Shown: piece by piece, positions 34,391 through 44,225 of the stretch
Layout of the letters: every line of letters starts with the position of its first letter
Numbering within the stretch: the first letter of the stretch is position 1
NCBI GenBank assembly: GCA_036365515.1
Contig: CM070876.1
Span: forward strand, 136,421,894 to 136,485,893
Source of the DNA: Torymus aiolomorphi
Lineage: Eukaryota > Arthropoda > Insecta > Hymenoptera > Torymidae
Length of the DNA stretch: 64,000 nt
Direction: 5' to 3'
Program-made: the position numbers and the translations under genes
The notes under the pieces: generated by a model
Databases searched by the model: none
Told to the model about the DNA's origin: nothing
Seen by the model: the letters and a program-made list of their open reading frames with translations, nothing else

Positions 34391-34526
34391 ATAATGGGTG
34401 ACTCCGCTTCTTATACTTCCCTTGTCCCAAATTCCTTCCCGAAAGGCTCCACCGACTTAATTTTATTTTCAGGTACGACGATGGCCATGGATGGTAGAGC
34501 TGCTCGCGGTCCCCTAAGCAGCGTCT

Positions 34527-34536
34527 GGCGGGGGGG
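34527..34536 (+). promoter_or_regulatory. Gyp-1 polypurine tract
   Basis: GGCGGGGGGG immediately before TGTAACG of the 3' LTR. This is the normal position for the plus-strand primer of reverse transcription. Confidence 0.7.
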
Positions 34537-35503
34537 TGTAACGCGTGCGCGAGTTAGGTAATTCGAGATTCGAATTACCCGCGCCGAGCAGGCATGCTCA
34601 CTGGGGTGCGAGCGCGCGAGCATTCTGACCGGATTAGAACGGTCTCGCGACGCGTAATATGCCCGTCGCGTACCCGCGAAGCTGCTACGGCTTTATGCGA
34701 GTCACGGCAGCCATCTTCGTGTCTGCCATCGTGCCGTGAGCATCTCCGCCGTGTCTCTGGAAAGTTACCGCGTTCGCGCCGTATAGTTTGGTAGTTGTAG
34801 CTTTACCGCGAGTGAAGTGGAGGCGCGGACTAGCGTGCGGGTAAGGGAGAGAGAGAGAAAGAGAGCGCAACTGCCGTGCGAGCGACAGAGAGCGAGAGAG
34901 CCGAGTGCACCGGCTGCTCCTTCTTAACGTAAGTTTTCTACTCTCCTCTCGCGGGTTTATTGTAAAGGCTCGCACGGAAATCGCCCCGTGCAAGCTTTCT
35001 GTGCCGTGTACGTGCGGGTGTGTGTCAGCCCGCCGTACTTTAACACCGCGCGCGATATTAGCAGCTTCGCCGCGCGCCGTATTGTTGGCGCGTTTGAATC
35101 TTAACTGTCGCGCGCGAACTAACTTATTGTTTTAAACAGCGCTTGCTATGTGCTTCTAAATACCATTGGTTTTAATATACTGTGATATCTAGTTACTCGT
35201 CGCGTTGTTCATTACAACCTGTCCTTCTCCCGGATACCGCCACCTCCGCGGGAAAACGACTCCGCCGGTCGTTTTCATATCTGAGCGTAGCGGCCACGCG
35301 CTTTACTCTTCGAGCGCGCGCTTTTCACTCAGCGATCCAATTAGTTGGAAAGCGAAGTTCGTGTGCGATCTTCGCGTTGTTTTGGGATTCCAGGAGCAGA
35401 TCCCCGGGCAAGTCATTGTAGTCTGACACCCGCGGCACCGTGTTCTAGGGCATCGCTGGCCTGTGGCTTGTTGGGATTTTCCCCCACTAGCTATCCCGTT
35501 ACA
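34537..35503 (+). repeat. Gyp-1 3' LTR (967 bp)
   Basis: Begins TGTAACGCGTGCGCG and ends CCCGTTACA before the AAGT duplication. It contains a hairpin at 34557-34579 (GGTAATTCGA-gat-complement). GC-rich first half with GA tracts. No clear TATA box or AATAAA was identified. Overlapping open frames inside are not considered genes. Confidence 0.92.
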
Positions 35504-35509
35504 AAGTAT

Positions 35510-36343
35510 TATTGGAAAATATATTTGCTTTTCACAAAGTTACTAAAAATTTAATACGAACAATTGTAGTCAAATGATTAGTGAATATAATTTTAAATTG
35601 TAAATGTGGTAAAGTCTGGATCACCTTAGGTTTATATTCTCGGTGACCATGAAACAGGATGGGTTTGCTTCAAATGAAAAAGTTCAGCTGCAATTATAAT
35701 TCTCTATTGCTGTATTAAATTTGGAAAAATAAGAAGAGATTATGATAGATGTTAATATTGAGTATGTTGTCCATATCCTAAAACAAAAATATGTTATTAT
35801 TTGCTATTGTCTTTGCTTGTTTTTCATAATTAGTTAAGATATTATTTTGTTTTTTTTCTTATAGTATTACCAATTCTTGTTTGTTGATTCTTTTCAAGTT
35901 TATTCATATTTGGTTTTTTAATAGGCCATGTTTTGTCTCCCTTTTTAAACTTTTTTCTGATAGTAAATTTATTGTAGTAATCTTTAGATTTTAATTTTAA
36001 TCTTGTAATTTTTGCTAATTCTTTTAAATATTTTTTATAATTAGATAACCATTTTAGTTTTCCGAAGGTTTTATTAGATGTTACCCTGGTAGGATAGTTC
36101 AAATATAAGTGTAATTTGTTTACTTTATTAGAATTAGTATTTAACTTGATTATTATGCGATGTTCTTGATTATCAAACATTACTTCTGGTTGCTTTTTAT
36201 GTTCGAGAACAACGTTATTATTATTATTTAATAATTCATTTAGATTTTTTGTATCATTTAATAAAGACTTCGGAATGTATTAATTGTATATTCTCTTTTA
36301 ACGGATATTCAAATGGTTTTGTTGGAGTTTAGTTGCAATTTGA
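35510..36343 (-). mobile_element. Gyp-2-like relic, integrase side
   Basis: Minus-strand Gypsy remains that match the C-terminal integrase region of Gyp-2 (46197-46560). The relic continues at 37787 on the far side of the solo LTR. The two halves show that a degenerate element was the target of the solo LTR insertion. Confidence 0.6.
35842..36180 (-). pseudogene. Integrase C-terminal fragment
   Basis: The frame carries LKSKDYYNKFTIRKKFKKGDKTWPIKKPN and KLEKN in the style of the Gyp-2 integrase tail (NYYDKFINP, FDKGGKVWLIKEPKPGKLEKD). An upstream part includes YKKYLKELAKITRLKL, matching the segment before it. No catalytic core remains. This is the end of a pol gene that has lost most of its length. 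Homology to Gyp-2 is visible by eye but diverged. Confidence 0.65.
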
Positions 36344-36347
36344 ACGT

Positions 36348-36738
36348 TGTAACAGCAGGCGCATCTGTGTGTGTATGAGCGCGAACACGGAGCTCGGATC
36401 GAGTCGATCTCCGACACACGGTACACTCACAGGTAGTTGACCGAAAACATAAACATACCGCGGCCTTCGAGAAGGCAAGGCCGACAATTGCGGCATGAGG
36501 ATTCGCAACTAGAGTCGGCCTTGTCCTCGTATTTCTCCGGGGGCTTGCGTGTGTGTGTGTAGTTGCTCGCATGTGTAGCTGTGCGAAAAGTACCGAGCAC
36601 AACTACGATACACAATGAGCCCCGAAAGGAAAAATCGCGACAACCTTGCGCGAGGGGGAAGGAGAGCGAGAGACAGAGCCCGGTAGTATCGCTTCTGCCG
36701 TAGCTGAGGCAGCTGCTCGTCCCCCGTGCGCGACGACT

Positions 36739-36812
<74 letters not shown>

Positions 36813-37031
36813 AAGTGAAGTGCACGAGGATCGCGGAGTGGGTGCAGTGTAGTGCACGAGAGTGAGAGAGAGAGACGCAGCACGGCCGAGAACCTCGTTC
36901 GCCGGTGGTTGAGGGAGAGCGAGAGAGAGCCACACTCGACCGAGGCAGCGAAAGAGCGAGAGAGAGCAGCGCGGCCGAGCTCACTCACGGGAGCGAGTGA
37001 GAGAGAGCATCGCGGCCGATACTCGCAGGAG

Positions 37032-37068
<37 letters not shown>

Positions 37069-37782
37069 AAGGCGAGGCCCGTAGCAGCGAAGAAGGAGAG
37101 AGAGAGAGAGAGACACAGCGACGCGCTGCAGCTGGCACCGCCGAGCGCGTTCAACAGCGCCTTCTCGCTGCAACTGAGGAGGTAAGTCCTGGTCAGGCGA
37201 GAGCGCGCTTCCCCCGCGAACGACGAGCGTCCAGGAAGCGGAGACGGGCGAGCGAGCGAGGCCGCCGACGCGCGCGTGAGCGCCGATTTGCGCGTACGGG
37301 TGTGCGGCAGAGCACACACGTACTTCGCGTACGCGGGCGCACCACCCGAATCGGCGCGTACCTAGAGTACGCGCCGCGCGTGTAAATAGTGAACAGCCTC
37401 CAGGTGCAATAAAGATAATTCTTTGATTTTACTTGTTCGCGTATTATTTCACGCATCCTACTTTCAATTCTCTATTCAGTGGCACGGTGAAGAATACCGC
37501 CGGCCTCCGCGGTCGCGAGTACGTAGCACTCGCGTGATAACTGAGCAGCTGGGGCAGCACGCTCGAGAGAGAGCGCGACGACGAAGTCGCGCGTTGTAAC
37601 GGAGCGAAAAGGCGCGGCTGCTGCTGAAAGCACCCGACGGCGAGCAACAGCACGGAGCTGACGGGCCGCTAATCGTCGAGGGTTGGCACGAGTAAGTGCT
37701 CGCGCCTGTCGATTGCTGCGCCGTTCATCGGCAAGTCCGCGTTGAGATATAGCGCATGGAGGACAGTTTTTAGCCCGTTACA
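36348..37782 (+). mobile_element. Solo LTR (1435 bp) with ACGT target duplication
   Basis: Starts TGTAACA, ends CGTTACA, and is flanked by ACGT at 36344-36347 and 37783-37786. It is GC-rich, with long GA tracts (36741-36810, 37032-37070), and has AATAAA at about 37409, placing the R/U5 border nearby. The ends resemble those of Gyp-1 but the body differs. It is most simply a solo LTR left by LTR-LTR recombination of a Gypsy element inserted into the older relic. The many overlapping Ser/Leu- or Arg/Glu-rich frames come from the GA repeat. Confidence 0.88.
36741..36810. repeat. (GA)n microsatellite in solo LTR
   Basis: Seventy bases of uninterrupted GA; a second run lies at 37036-37070. Confidence 0.95.
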
Positions 37783-37786
37783 ACGT

Positions 37787-38300
37787 ATTCGGAATCAAAT
37801 GACTCAGCTAAAGCAGAAATTACGTATAAAATATCTTTAACATCATCATAAAAGGTTACTGTTTCTAACAAATTATTACCTTTTTTATTATTTCCGTTTG
37901 CATTTTCATTCGTTTGGTTATTTATGTCAGGTTTATTAAAATCAATTAAATTAATTTCATTATCATCCTCATGAGTTTTTATATTAGATTCACTAAAATT
38001 AATATTATCATTAGTCTCATGATATTTTAAATTTACATATATTTATAGTATGTTCCTCTTTATTACAATAGTTACATATTAATTCTTTTTGTTTAATTTT
38101 ATTTTTTACTGAATGCCAAAAGTATGATGTGTGGAGTTTACTTTTGAAATAAACACATGCTGTATATTGGCAACGTAAGGCTTCATATGACCTTGATTTT
38201 TACAAATTTGACAATGAAATGTTCTGTAAGTTTTTAAATTTTCCCAAAAAAAGATACTGGTTTGATTGTTTTGTAACATGTTTACAGTTTATTCTATTTG
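37787..38300 (-). pseudogene. Gag remnant of the Gyp-2-like relic
   Basis: On the minus strand a zinc-knuckle start FHCQICKNQGHMKP is found at about 38170-38220, close in sequence and position to the knuckle in Gyp-2 Gag (CQICKNSEHEALLC). Further knuckle-like words (Cys-x-Tyr-Cys) lie near 38070. The frame is broken in many places. Sequence between here and the integrase fragment does not hold RT or protease, so a large internal deletion preceded the LTR insertion. Confidence 0.5.
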
Positions 38301-38832
38301 AATATGGTATCTCAATTTTGTCTCTTGAGCGTGTTCAAACTGCCTGTTTTATTTTGGTTATGCACTTGTTATTATGATATTTAAATATTTTCTACTATTA
38401 TGATTTAATATTGTGATATTTAAATATTTTCTTCTTATTTTTTTATTTTATTATATTTCTCTTTGTAATGTAATATTTTATTGTAATCTTTTTTTATATA
38501 CTTCTTCATTATAATATTCTTGTTTTTATTGCAATACTTCTCTTTTGTTTAGTTATTTTTTCTTTAAAAAATTTGTATTATTATTTTGATTGTCTTATTT
38601 TGATTAATAATGATTCGATTATTTTATAAACTGATTATATCTTACATATATTTCCCATTTTGTATTGTGCATAATTCTGTATTATCTAATATTTAATATT
38701 TTCAAATAAAACTTATTTATTTTCCTTTATTTATTTCTCTTCTTTCATTCCTTATGTTTTGCCTTTATTCTTCTTTTTATTTATGTATTAGTATTTTTAG
38801 TAATCTGGACGAGTCGTACTTGCTTATCTTCC
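38301..38832. other. AT-rich leader-like stretch
   Basis: No gene. The composition (T-rich on the plus strand, 'cttcttttgttt' words) resembles 53150-53260, upstream of Gyp-2 gag, and may be the relic's leader. Confidence 0.35.
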
Positions 38833-38874
38833 GAAGTTTGGGCGATTCATGCTATAATGAATCCCCCCAACTTC
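38833..38874. repeat. 18-bp imperfect hairpin
   Basis: GAAGTTTGGGCGATTCAT and its complement with two mismatches are separated by a 6-nt loop. Confidence 0.8.
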
Positions 38875-38934
38875 TTATTGCAAATCAAGAAGCTCGGAAG
38901 TAGTTGAAATAAATAAAATTATATGTACGATCAA

Positions 38935-39179
38935 ATACCATTCGTTTTCCTTTATTCCGGTCTTACTATTTCGTATGAATCTAGTAAATCATTCGATTCT
39001 GTACCGGAACCAATTGTGACGTTCCGAAAAATAGTTATTTTATTCTTATATTTTAAATAGTCTAGCGAACTAATGTTCGATTCGTACCGGAAACAATGCG
39101 ACGTTCCGGAAAATAGTTATTTTATTCTTTTATTTTAAATAGTCTAGTAAACTAATGTTCGATTTGTACCGGAACCAAT
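38935..39179. repeat. ~90-bp tandem repeat beside LTR-A
   Basis: 'gtaccggaaccaattgtgac' recurs at about 39001 and 39167, with a variant at 39095. The units share 'atagttattttattctt' and 'tagtctag-aaactaatgttcg'. On the minus strand each unit gives TTGGTTCCGG just after an LTR-end-like ACA, so the repeat contains the presumed primer-binding site. Confidence 0.75.
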
Positions 39180-39769
39180 TGTGAAGTCCGGAATTAAGGA
39201 AAAGACAAATAATAATTGTCATATAAATGTTTATTTATAAAATAGTTTTATTTACCAATAGATCTGATGAACAATAGATCCTTGATTTTATGTATAATCT
39301 CGCTATATAATCGCTTGTTTGAATTGCTCTTCTTATGCGTATATAATGTGATTGGCACTTATAGTTGCTTATTAATCAAATTATGCTGTCGTATGTCGTC
39401 TGGGGCAAACGGAGCTCACGATCGGTTTATTCTCCACGCTGTAACAGACTCGTGCGAGCATACCTCGCTTTTTTATGACAGAAATAAATTGGCTTAAAGA
39501 TGATCTGACGATGAGTCGAGATCATCTTTTTAAACAAGTTAAATGAGCGTAAGCCGTATGTAGTTCGATTTCGAAAGTGCTGAGCGAGATACAAACAAAA
39601 TTACGACGCGCGTATGCTTTCGCGAAGTTTGTGGCTCGCTACGTCACACAGTTGCGTCGTCGAAATGCTGCGTCGTTTAAATTCGCAATCACATAATTTT
39701 GTGGTCAGGAATTTACTGATGAGAATATGAATATCAAATGTAATTTAAGGATACGTCGCGGACGTAACA
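39180..39769 (-). repeat. LTR-A copy 3 (590 bp, minus; 5'-LTR-like)
   Basis: Read on the minus strand it begins TGTTACGTCC and ends GGACTTCACA. It shares the 'tatgctttcgcgaag', 'gctgcgtcgtt' and 'aaattcgcaatc' blocks with copies 1 and 2. It is followed after 2 nt by TGGTTCCGG, a plausible primer-binding site, so this is the 5'-LTR side of an element whose interior would be left of 39180. Confidence 0.65.
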
Positions 39770-40348
39770 ATATCTCGAAAAGTATATTTTTATTATTTTT
39801 TTTTACCCTTTAGATCGAAAGTTGTGCATTTTTTACGTAGAAAAGGATATTTTCCAAAAAGTGTCCAAGACGTTTTCTGCTAGAAATAGAACGCGAAAGA
39901 GTGTACGCACGGCGGTGTAAAGGCGTCTCCTACGCATGGTACCACGCGGTTTGCCGAACGGCACGGAATCATTCATTTTTCATTCGATACACACTTTCAA
40001 AAACTGCTTACACACTTTCAAAAACTGCATGTAAATCGTCACGTCGAAAGTATATAATTACCATAAGATTTTATCTTTCTCATCTTCGAATTTTTTCGAA
40101 TTTCTTGTCCATAGCAGATAAACACTTGAATTTCCTTGCGTCTTTTGTGCATTTGATGATTAAATCATTGGTGACTCCTGATTTCGTTATTTTTGCTTTC
40201 TCAAAGACAAAGCTTTCCATTTTTGTTTATTGTAGTAATTAAAATGGATTCACACTGGAAATTGTAATGTATAAATCCTTTAAATTAAAATGATCACCGT
40301 GCATCTAAAAATTTATGTGACTTTCCAACACTTTTAAGAAGTGCATAT
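39770..40348. other. Gene-free stretch
   Basis: No gene. A short direct repeat 'cacactttcaaaaactgc' occurs twice at 39990-40030. Confidence 0.45.
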
Positions 40349-41299
40349 CCGTTAGTACCTGAAAATACTAAAATATGTTTAACCTGTCGATGCCAAATTT
40401 ATAAACAGAAATCAAGTTTATCTCTATCTGATGCTAAAAAAGCTAAAACAGTGTGTGATGATGAATATCACAAAGCTGGTGTTACAGTTCTTGAACAAAT
40501 AAAGAAAAAAAATTCTGAGTCAACAAATAAGTAATAGAGAATTCAGCTATTAACTCTCGCGCCAGAGTTTTGGTCTCGTAGGGACTTGATGCGAAAATTC
40601 GATTGCAGTGAACAGGAAGCTTGCGAAGCGAAAGATTTGGTAGCAAATAGAGAAGTATTTTCAATACCTGCTAAGAAACGTGGCAAATTACTTCCAGCTG
40701 ATACTGTAAATTCTGTAAAAGCTTTTTATGAAAGAGATGATATAAGTCGAATCATGCCAGGTTTAAAAGATTATGTATCTATTAAACAGAGCAATGGTGA
40801 ATGAGAACGTGTTCAAGATAGATTACTACTTGGTAATTTAAATGAGCTGTATAATTTATATAAAAAAGAAAATGAATACGTTAATATTGGTTTTACTAAA
40901 GTTACAGAATTCAGGCCACCACATTGTGTTTTAGCTGGGAGTAGCGCTACACATAATGTATGCGTGTGTGTGCATCACGAAAATGTGAAGCTCATGCTAA
41001 GTGCTATGGACATAGAATATTTAACTAAAGACACTCAATTACCTCTTAAAAACTACCACGATTGCATCCAAGCAATTGTGTGTAATGATGCACGCGACAG
41101 ATTCTATTTGGGTCACTGTTTGGATTGCCCCAATATGTTTATATTACGAAAACATTTACTTGAATGTTTTGATGAAAATGATGTTTTTCAAATCGAGTAT
41201 CAATCATGGTTTCAAACAGATCGGTGTACAATAGCTTCCAAAACTGTAAATGTTCACGAATTTATGGACTGTTACGTATACATAGTATGCGCAACATGA
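40349..41299 (+). pseudogene. Transposon-type Cys-rich protein, one frame with three stops
   Basis: A single plus-strand frame runs from about 40349 to the stop at 41297-41299, broken by TAA-TAG at 40532-40537 and TGA at 40802-40804. Visible blocks are ICLTCRCQIYKQ, AKKRGKLLPADTVNSVKAFY, ERDDISRIMPGLKDYVS, LAGSSATHNVCVCVHHENVKLM, FYLGHCLDCPN and FQIEYQSWFQTDRC. Cys/His spacing implies metal binding. From memory, these blocks recur in high-copy, uncharacterised invertebrate proteins. The frame is conserved despite stops, so decay is recent. No transposase catalytic core can be named. Confidence 0.6.
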
Positions 41300-41357
41300 C
41301 GAGGCAGATCGGGTTGCATATAGCAGCAGCATGAGGAAGACTCGAGGAAAGACGTGC

Positions 41358-41480
41358 ACCGGCATCGGTAGCTCAGTGGTCGGAGCACTTGTCGCGAACA
41401 CAAAAGGTCCGGGGTTCGATTCGCCGCCGAGTCACGCCATGCCGTTTTTTTATCGAGTCTCCTCCATTTATTTATTGTAT
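41358..41480 (+). repeat. tRNA-derived SINE-like unit, copy 2
   Basis: A-box TAGCTCAGTGG (41369-41379), B-box GGTTCGATTC (41413-41422) and a T7 run at about 41444. Homology with copy 1 begins upstream at 'gcaccgg' and goes on past the tRNA part ('ctccatttatttatt'). The acceptor-like stem pairs at positions 4-7 but not at 2-3. Confidence 0.65.
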
Positions 41481-41486
41481 GCGATT

Positions 41487-42166
41487 ATGAAGTCCGGAAA
41501 TAAGTGGAAATAAATAGTAGTTGGTTTTATGTATGTTTATTATATAAAATACAATAATTTATTTACCAATACAATCTGCTGGCTTCTGGTAGATCGATGC
41601 GTTGTAATTTTACTTACAATTCTTTTTCTATAATTGTTCTTTACGTTTAGAATTTACACTTGCTTTTATAAATTTACTATAAATAACTTATAAGATCTAC
41701 TTACTAGACGAGTAAGGCTTACGATTACAATTTCAATAATTTATAAGATCTGCTTGCTAGATGAGTAAGGCTTACGATTTCAACTTCCTCGATGTCGTAG
41801 AGTTACACGGAGCTCGCCAGGTTTCTTGTACGCTGTGACTGACGCGCGTGATGTATTTCGCAGTTTTATTATGCGGTTTAATTGGGTTATAGATGATAAA
41901 TTGAGATCATCTTTATTAAGAAATTTTCGGTTGCGGCCTATACGCGTAGCATTTAAGCGGTAGCATTGTGAAATGCTGATCTGTTAAAAAGTTGCACGCC
42001 ACTGTCTTCTGGAGGTCGATGGCTCTCTACGTCACACGCTCTACGGTACGATGTCTGAGCGAAATGCTGCGTTGCATTCTCGCTTTTATATGTCAGGAAA
42101 TATCTGATGTGAATAAACTTTCAGAATGGAATTCTAAATCTCTATAATACGTCTCCGGACGTAACA
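41487..42166 (-). repeat. LTR-A copy 4 (680 bp, minus; 3' LTR)
   Basis: Read on the minus strand it starts TGTTACGTCCGGAGACG at 42166 and ends near CCGGACTTCA at 41487. It includes a 68-bp internal duplication ('agatct-ctt-ctaga-gagtaaggcttacgatt') at 41688-41782. It is directly preceded by a polypurine tract, so it is a 3' LTR. Confidence 0.7.
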
Positions 42167-42180
42167 TCTCCCCCCTTAGA
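42167..42180 (-). promoter_or_regulatory. LTR-A polypurine tract
   Basis: Minus strand CTAAGGGGGGAGA immediately before TGTTACG; the same arrangement occurs at 30262-30273 and 42767-42780. Confidence 0.65.
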
Positions 42181-42281
42181 CTGTTGAATGTCATAGAGAT
42201 TCAACAATGTATTATGCATCAGAGATTTTCCGTTACAAAAATTTATTGATAAGTAAATGATAAAATATAATAATACGAGTT

Positions 42282-42375
42282 ATGAATGATAATAATTATA
42301 GTAAAAATAATAAAAATAATAATGATGATAATAATAATAATAATAATGATAATAGCAATAATAATAATACTCGTC
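42282..42375. repeat. (AAT)n-rich low-complexity tract
   Basis: Interrupted AAT/GAT triplets on the plus strand. A further tract lies at 43826-43877. Confidence 0.85.
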
Positions 42376-42599
42376 AGTTTCACTTTGAATTAGTGGTTAT
42401 CAGGTTTAAGTTTCAAATGACCCTTTCAGCATTTTTGAGGTTGTCTGGTCGAACGTTGATTTGAGCTATTAATTTTTCTTCCTGATCCTCCTATCTCGGT
42501 TCTTATTGGGATTTTGATGTCTGAATGCAAGTTCTTGATTTTAGCCCTTCCCTATCTGCTGACATTGGCACTGTGTTTTCGGGCTTAGTCGTCATTTAA

Positions 42600-42766
42600 C
42601 TTGATTAGATGAGGTCGGTGACTCGATGTCGCACGAACGAAGTGCTGCGTCGCATAAATTCGTATGGAAGTTAATTTTTCGCGTGTACATTATTCTGTGT
42701 GTCGAAAAATCACTGATTTACGTTTTGTTTGGTAAATGTTTAAAAGATACGTCTCTGGACGTATTA
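42600..42766 (-). repeat. LTR-A fragment (minus) with polypurine tract
   Basis: The 'gtgctgcgtcgcataaattcg' region and the terminal 'gatacgtctctggacgta' match LTR-A. It is followed by CCCCCC-containing sequence (42767-42780), i.e. a purine tract on the minus strand. Only the first ~165 bp of the LTR remain. Confidence 0.55.
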
Positions 42767-42985
42767 TCTCCCCCCTTGAATTGTTGGGTAAAATTTAAAA
42801 ACATGTGGGATCAGTGATTTTTCTTACAAGGGTGTTAACATGGAAATAAGTGAATGTATTAGCACAATATGTGTAAACCGACGGTTCGCTATGAGGAAAG
42901 TTTTTTTGATGAGTCGTAAGTTTGATGACACAGAGTTCATTAACTGTCGCCTACCGACATTTCGCAGGAATATGCAGAAATGGGG

Positions 42986-43025
42986 TATATAAAGCGAGAT
43001 AGTTATGCATTGAATATCGTCAGTT
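42986..43025 (+). promoter_or_regulatory. TATA box and initiator of the three-exon gene
   Basis: TATATAAA at 42986-42993 is followed by TCAGTT at 43020-43025, an insect-type initiator, with roughly 35 bp between TATA and the candidate start. Translation would start about 40 nt downstream at 43061. Inferred from sequence only. Confidence 0.5.
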
Positions 43026-43060
43026 CTAAATTCTTCTTTAACCTGTACACTGGAAAAAAA

Positions 43061-43637
43061 ATGGCTCCTATCATCAGTGTAAGTATTATTACTATTTTAA
43101 TTCAAGCTTTTGTAAATTTTATGTTATTAATTTTGTCTATGTGAATTATAGGTTCATCAGCTTGTTCACAAGAGGAATATTTATTTTCGTTCCATGAATG
43201 ACCTATTTCAGTGGAGCGTAGAGGTCATTGGTACTCTGGAGCGGCCTAATGTGTCTCGATTTTATAGGGTAAGAGTCTATTATTTTATTTATATACACCT
43301 GCAACTTTGCTTATCTCATCTATTGAATTTAATGTTATAAAATATACAATTAATATTTATTTTCCTTCTTTGATTTCAGATAAATCAATGGTTCCGCCTT
43401 GACCCTCGAGAAAGAGAAGATCTGGCTCGGCCGGATTTCGAGATTCTGGAGTTGCCCACTTTACTCGAGTTAGAGGAGTCCGTCTCCTTGATGATGGGAC
43501 GGGTGCAGTTAGTTCGTGTGAATAATGATGAGGATGACTTTTTCGGACTGCGTAGATTATTTTATTTATTAGATGTGTATGTGGACTGGAGGATCAGATT
43601 ACGCTTCGTTCAATCATGTTTTGGGACTATATTTTAG
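43061..43637 (+). CDS. Unrecognised three-exon gene, 130-aa protein
   Basis: Predicted exons are 43061-43078, 43152-43268 and 43380-43637. Introns of 73 and 111 nt both begin GTAAG and end AG, the second after a strong pyrimidine tract, and both are phase 0. The ATG follows an A-rich context (gaaaaaaaATGG). The joined frame stays open for 6 + 39 + 85 residues to a TAG. The protein starts MAPIIS, has a middle part VHQLVHKRNIYFRSMND and a charged C-terminal part rich in Leu, Arg, Glu and Asp (LDPREREDLARPDFEILEL, NNDEDDFFGLRRLFYLLD). No signal peptide, membrane helix or known domain was recognised. A TATA box and initiator lie just upstream, and no AATAAA was noticed close downstream. It lies between an LTR-A fragment and Gyp-2, so it may be a host gene, a captured gene or an accessory gene of an element. 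Chance is unlikely given two consistent introns. Confidence 0.65.
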
Positions 43638-43639
43638 TT

Positions 43640-44118
43640 AGGGGATGATATTATTTTTAAAGCTTAGTGTATATTTATTTCTACTTATGTATGTATTTTA
43701 TAATATTTTATATAATTAATATATGAGGAAGAAAAACTTATTTTTGTTTTGAATATATTTTTTTTCTTCATTTCTATTCCTATTTTCCCTTCTTATCCCT
43801 TGTCTTCTCATTAAAGAAATCAATAATAATAATAACATGAATAATAGTAATGATAATAATAATAATAGCAATAGTAAAATTCTGTTCTTACTTTCACAAT
43901 TCATAAAATTTTGTTATTGATTATTTTGTATAATGATGCTTGATTTTCTTTAAATTTTATTATTTTACAATTGTAGTAGAATTGTTTGTGGTTTTGTTTA
44001 ATTTCTTTGCTTGATTTCGTATATGAAAGTTTTGTAGTATGATTCTATAGTTTTCTTTATGTTTTGGTCTGACGGTTACCAATCTGTTCTTTTTAGAGAA
44101 TGATTTAATATCATTCAC
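43640..44118. other. AT-rich stretch, possible Gyp-2 3' LTR
   Basis: No gene. If the purine tract at 44119-44137 is the Gyp-2 polypurine tract, a minus-strand LTR beginning TGAATGAT would occupy part of this region. No matching 5' LTR was found to confirm it. Confidence 0.35.
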
Positions 44119-44137
44119 TTCCCTTCCCCTTTAAAAC
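44119..44137 (-). promoter_or_regulatory. Candidate Gyp-2 polypurine tract
   Basis: Minus strand TTTTAAAGGGGAAGGGAAG followed by TGAATGAT. It is downstream of the envelope-like gene. A related junction is at 7818-7833. Confidence 0.45.
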
Positions 44138-44225
44138 GGTGAATAATTCTTGCTACGTAGACTGACATTTAAGGGCTCTTTGTAACAATAAAAAAAATAT
44201 TTTATATTTCTACCGTTTGTATCAG

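Larger units (their letters stand above)
31092..35503 (+). mobile_element. Gyp-1: Ty3/Gypsy deletion derivative with AAGT target duplication
   Basis: It starts TGTAACG and ends CGTTACA (7-bp inverted ends) and is flanked by AAGT at 31088-31091 and 35504-35507. A 61-bp remnant of the 5' LTR joins at GCATGC straight into RNase H. The rest of the 5' LTR, primer site, gag, protease and RT are gone. The 3' LTR is complete. Intact flanking duplications show the deletion happened after, or together with, a normal integration. Confidence 0.92.

Noticed and set aside
36427..37385. Ser/Leu-rich and Arg/Glu-rich ORFs up to about 209 aa
   Set aside because: Caused by (GA)n within a solo LTR; no motif and extensive overlap.
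38935..39179. CRISPR-like array of spaced repeats
   Set aside because: Units repeat over their whole length without unique spacers, and the context is an insect-type LTR retroelement.
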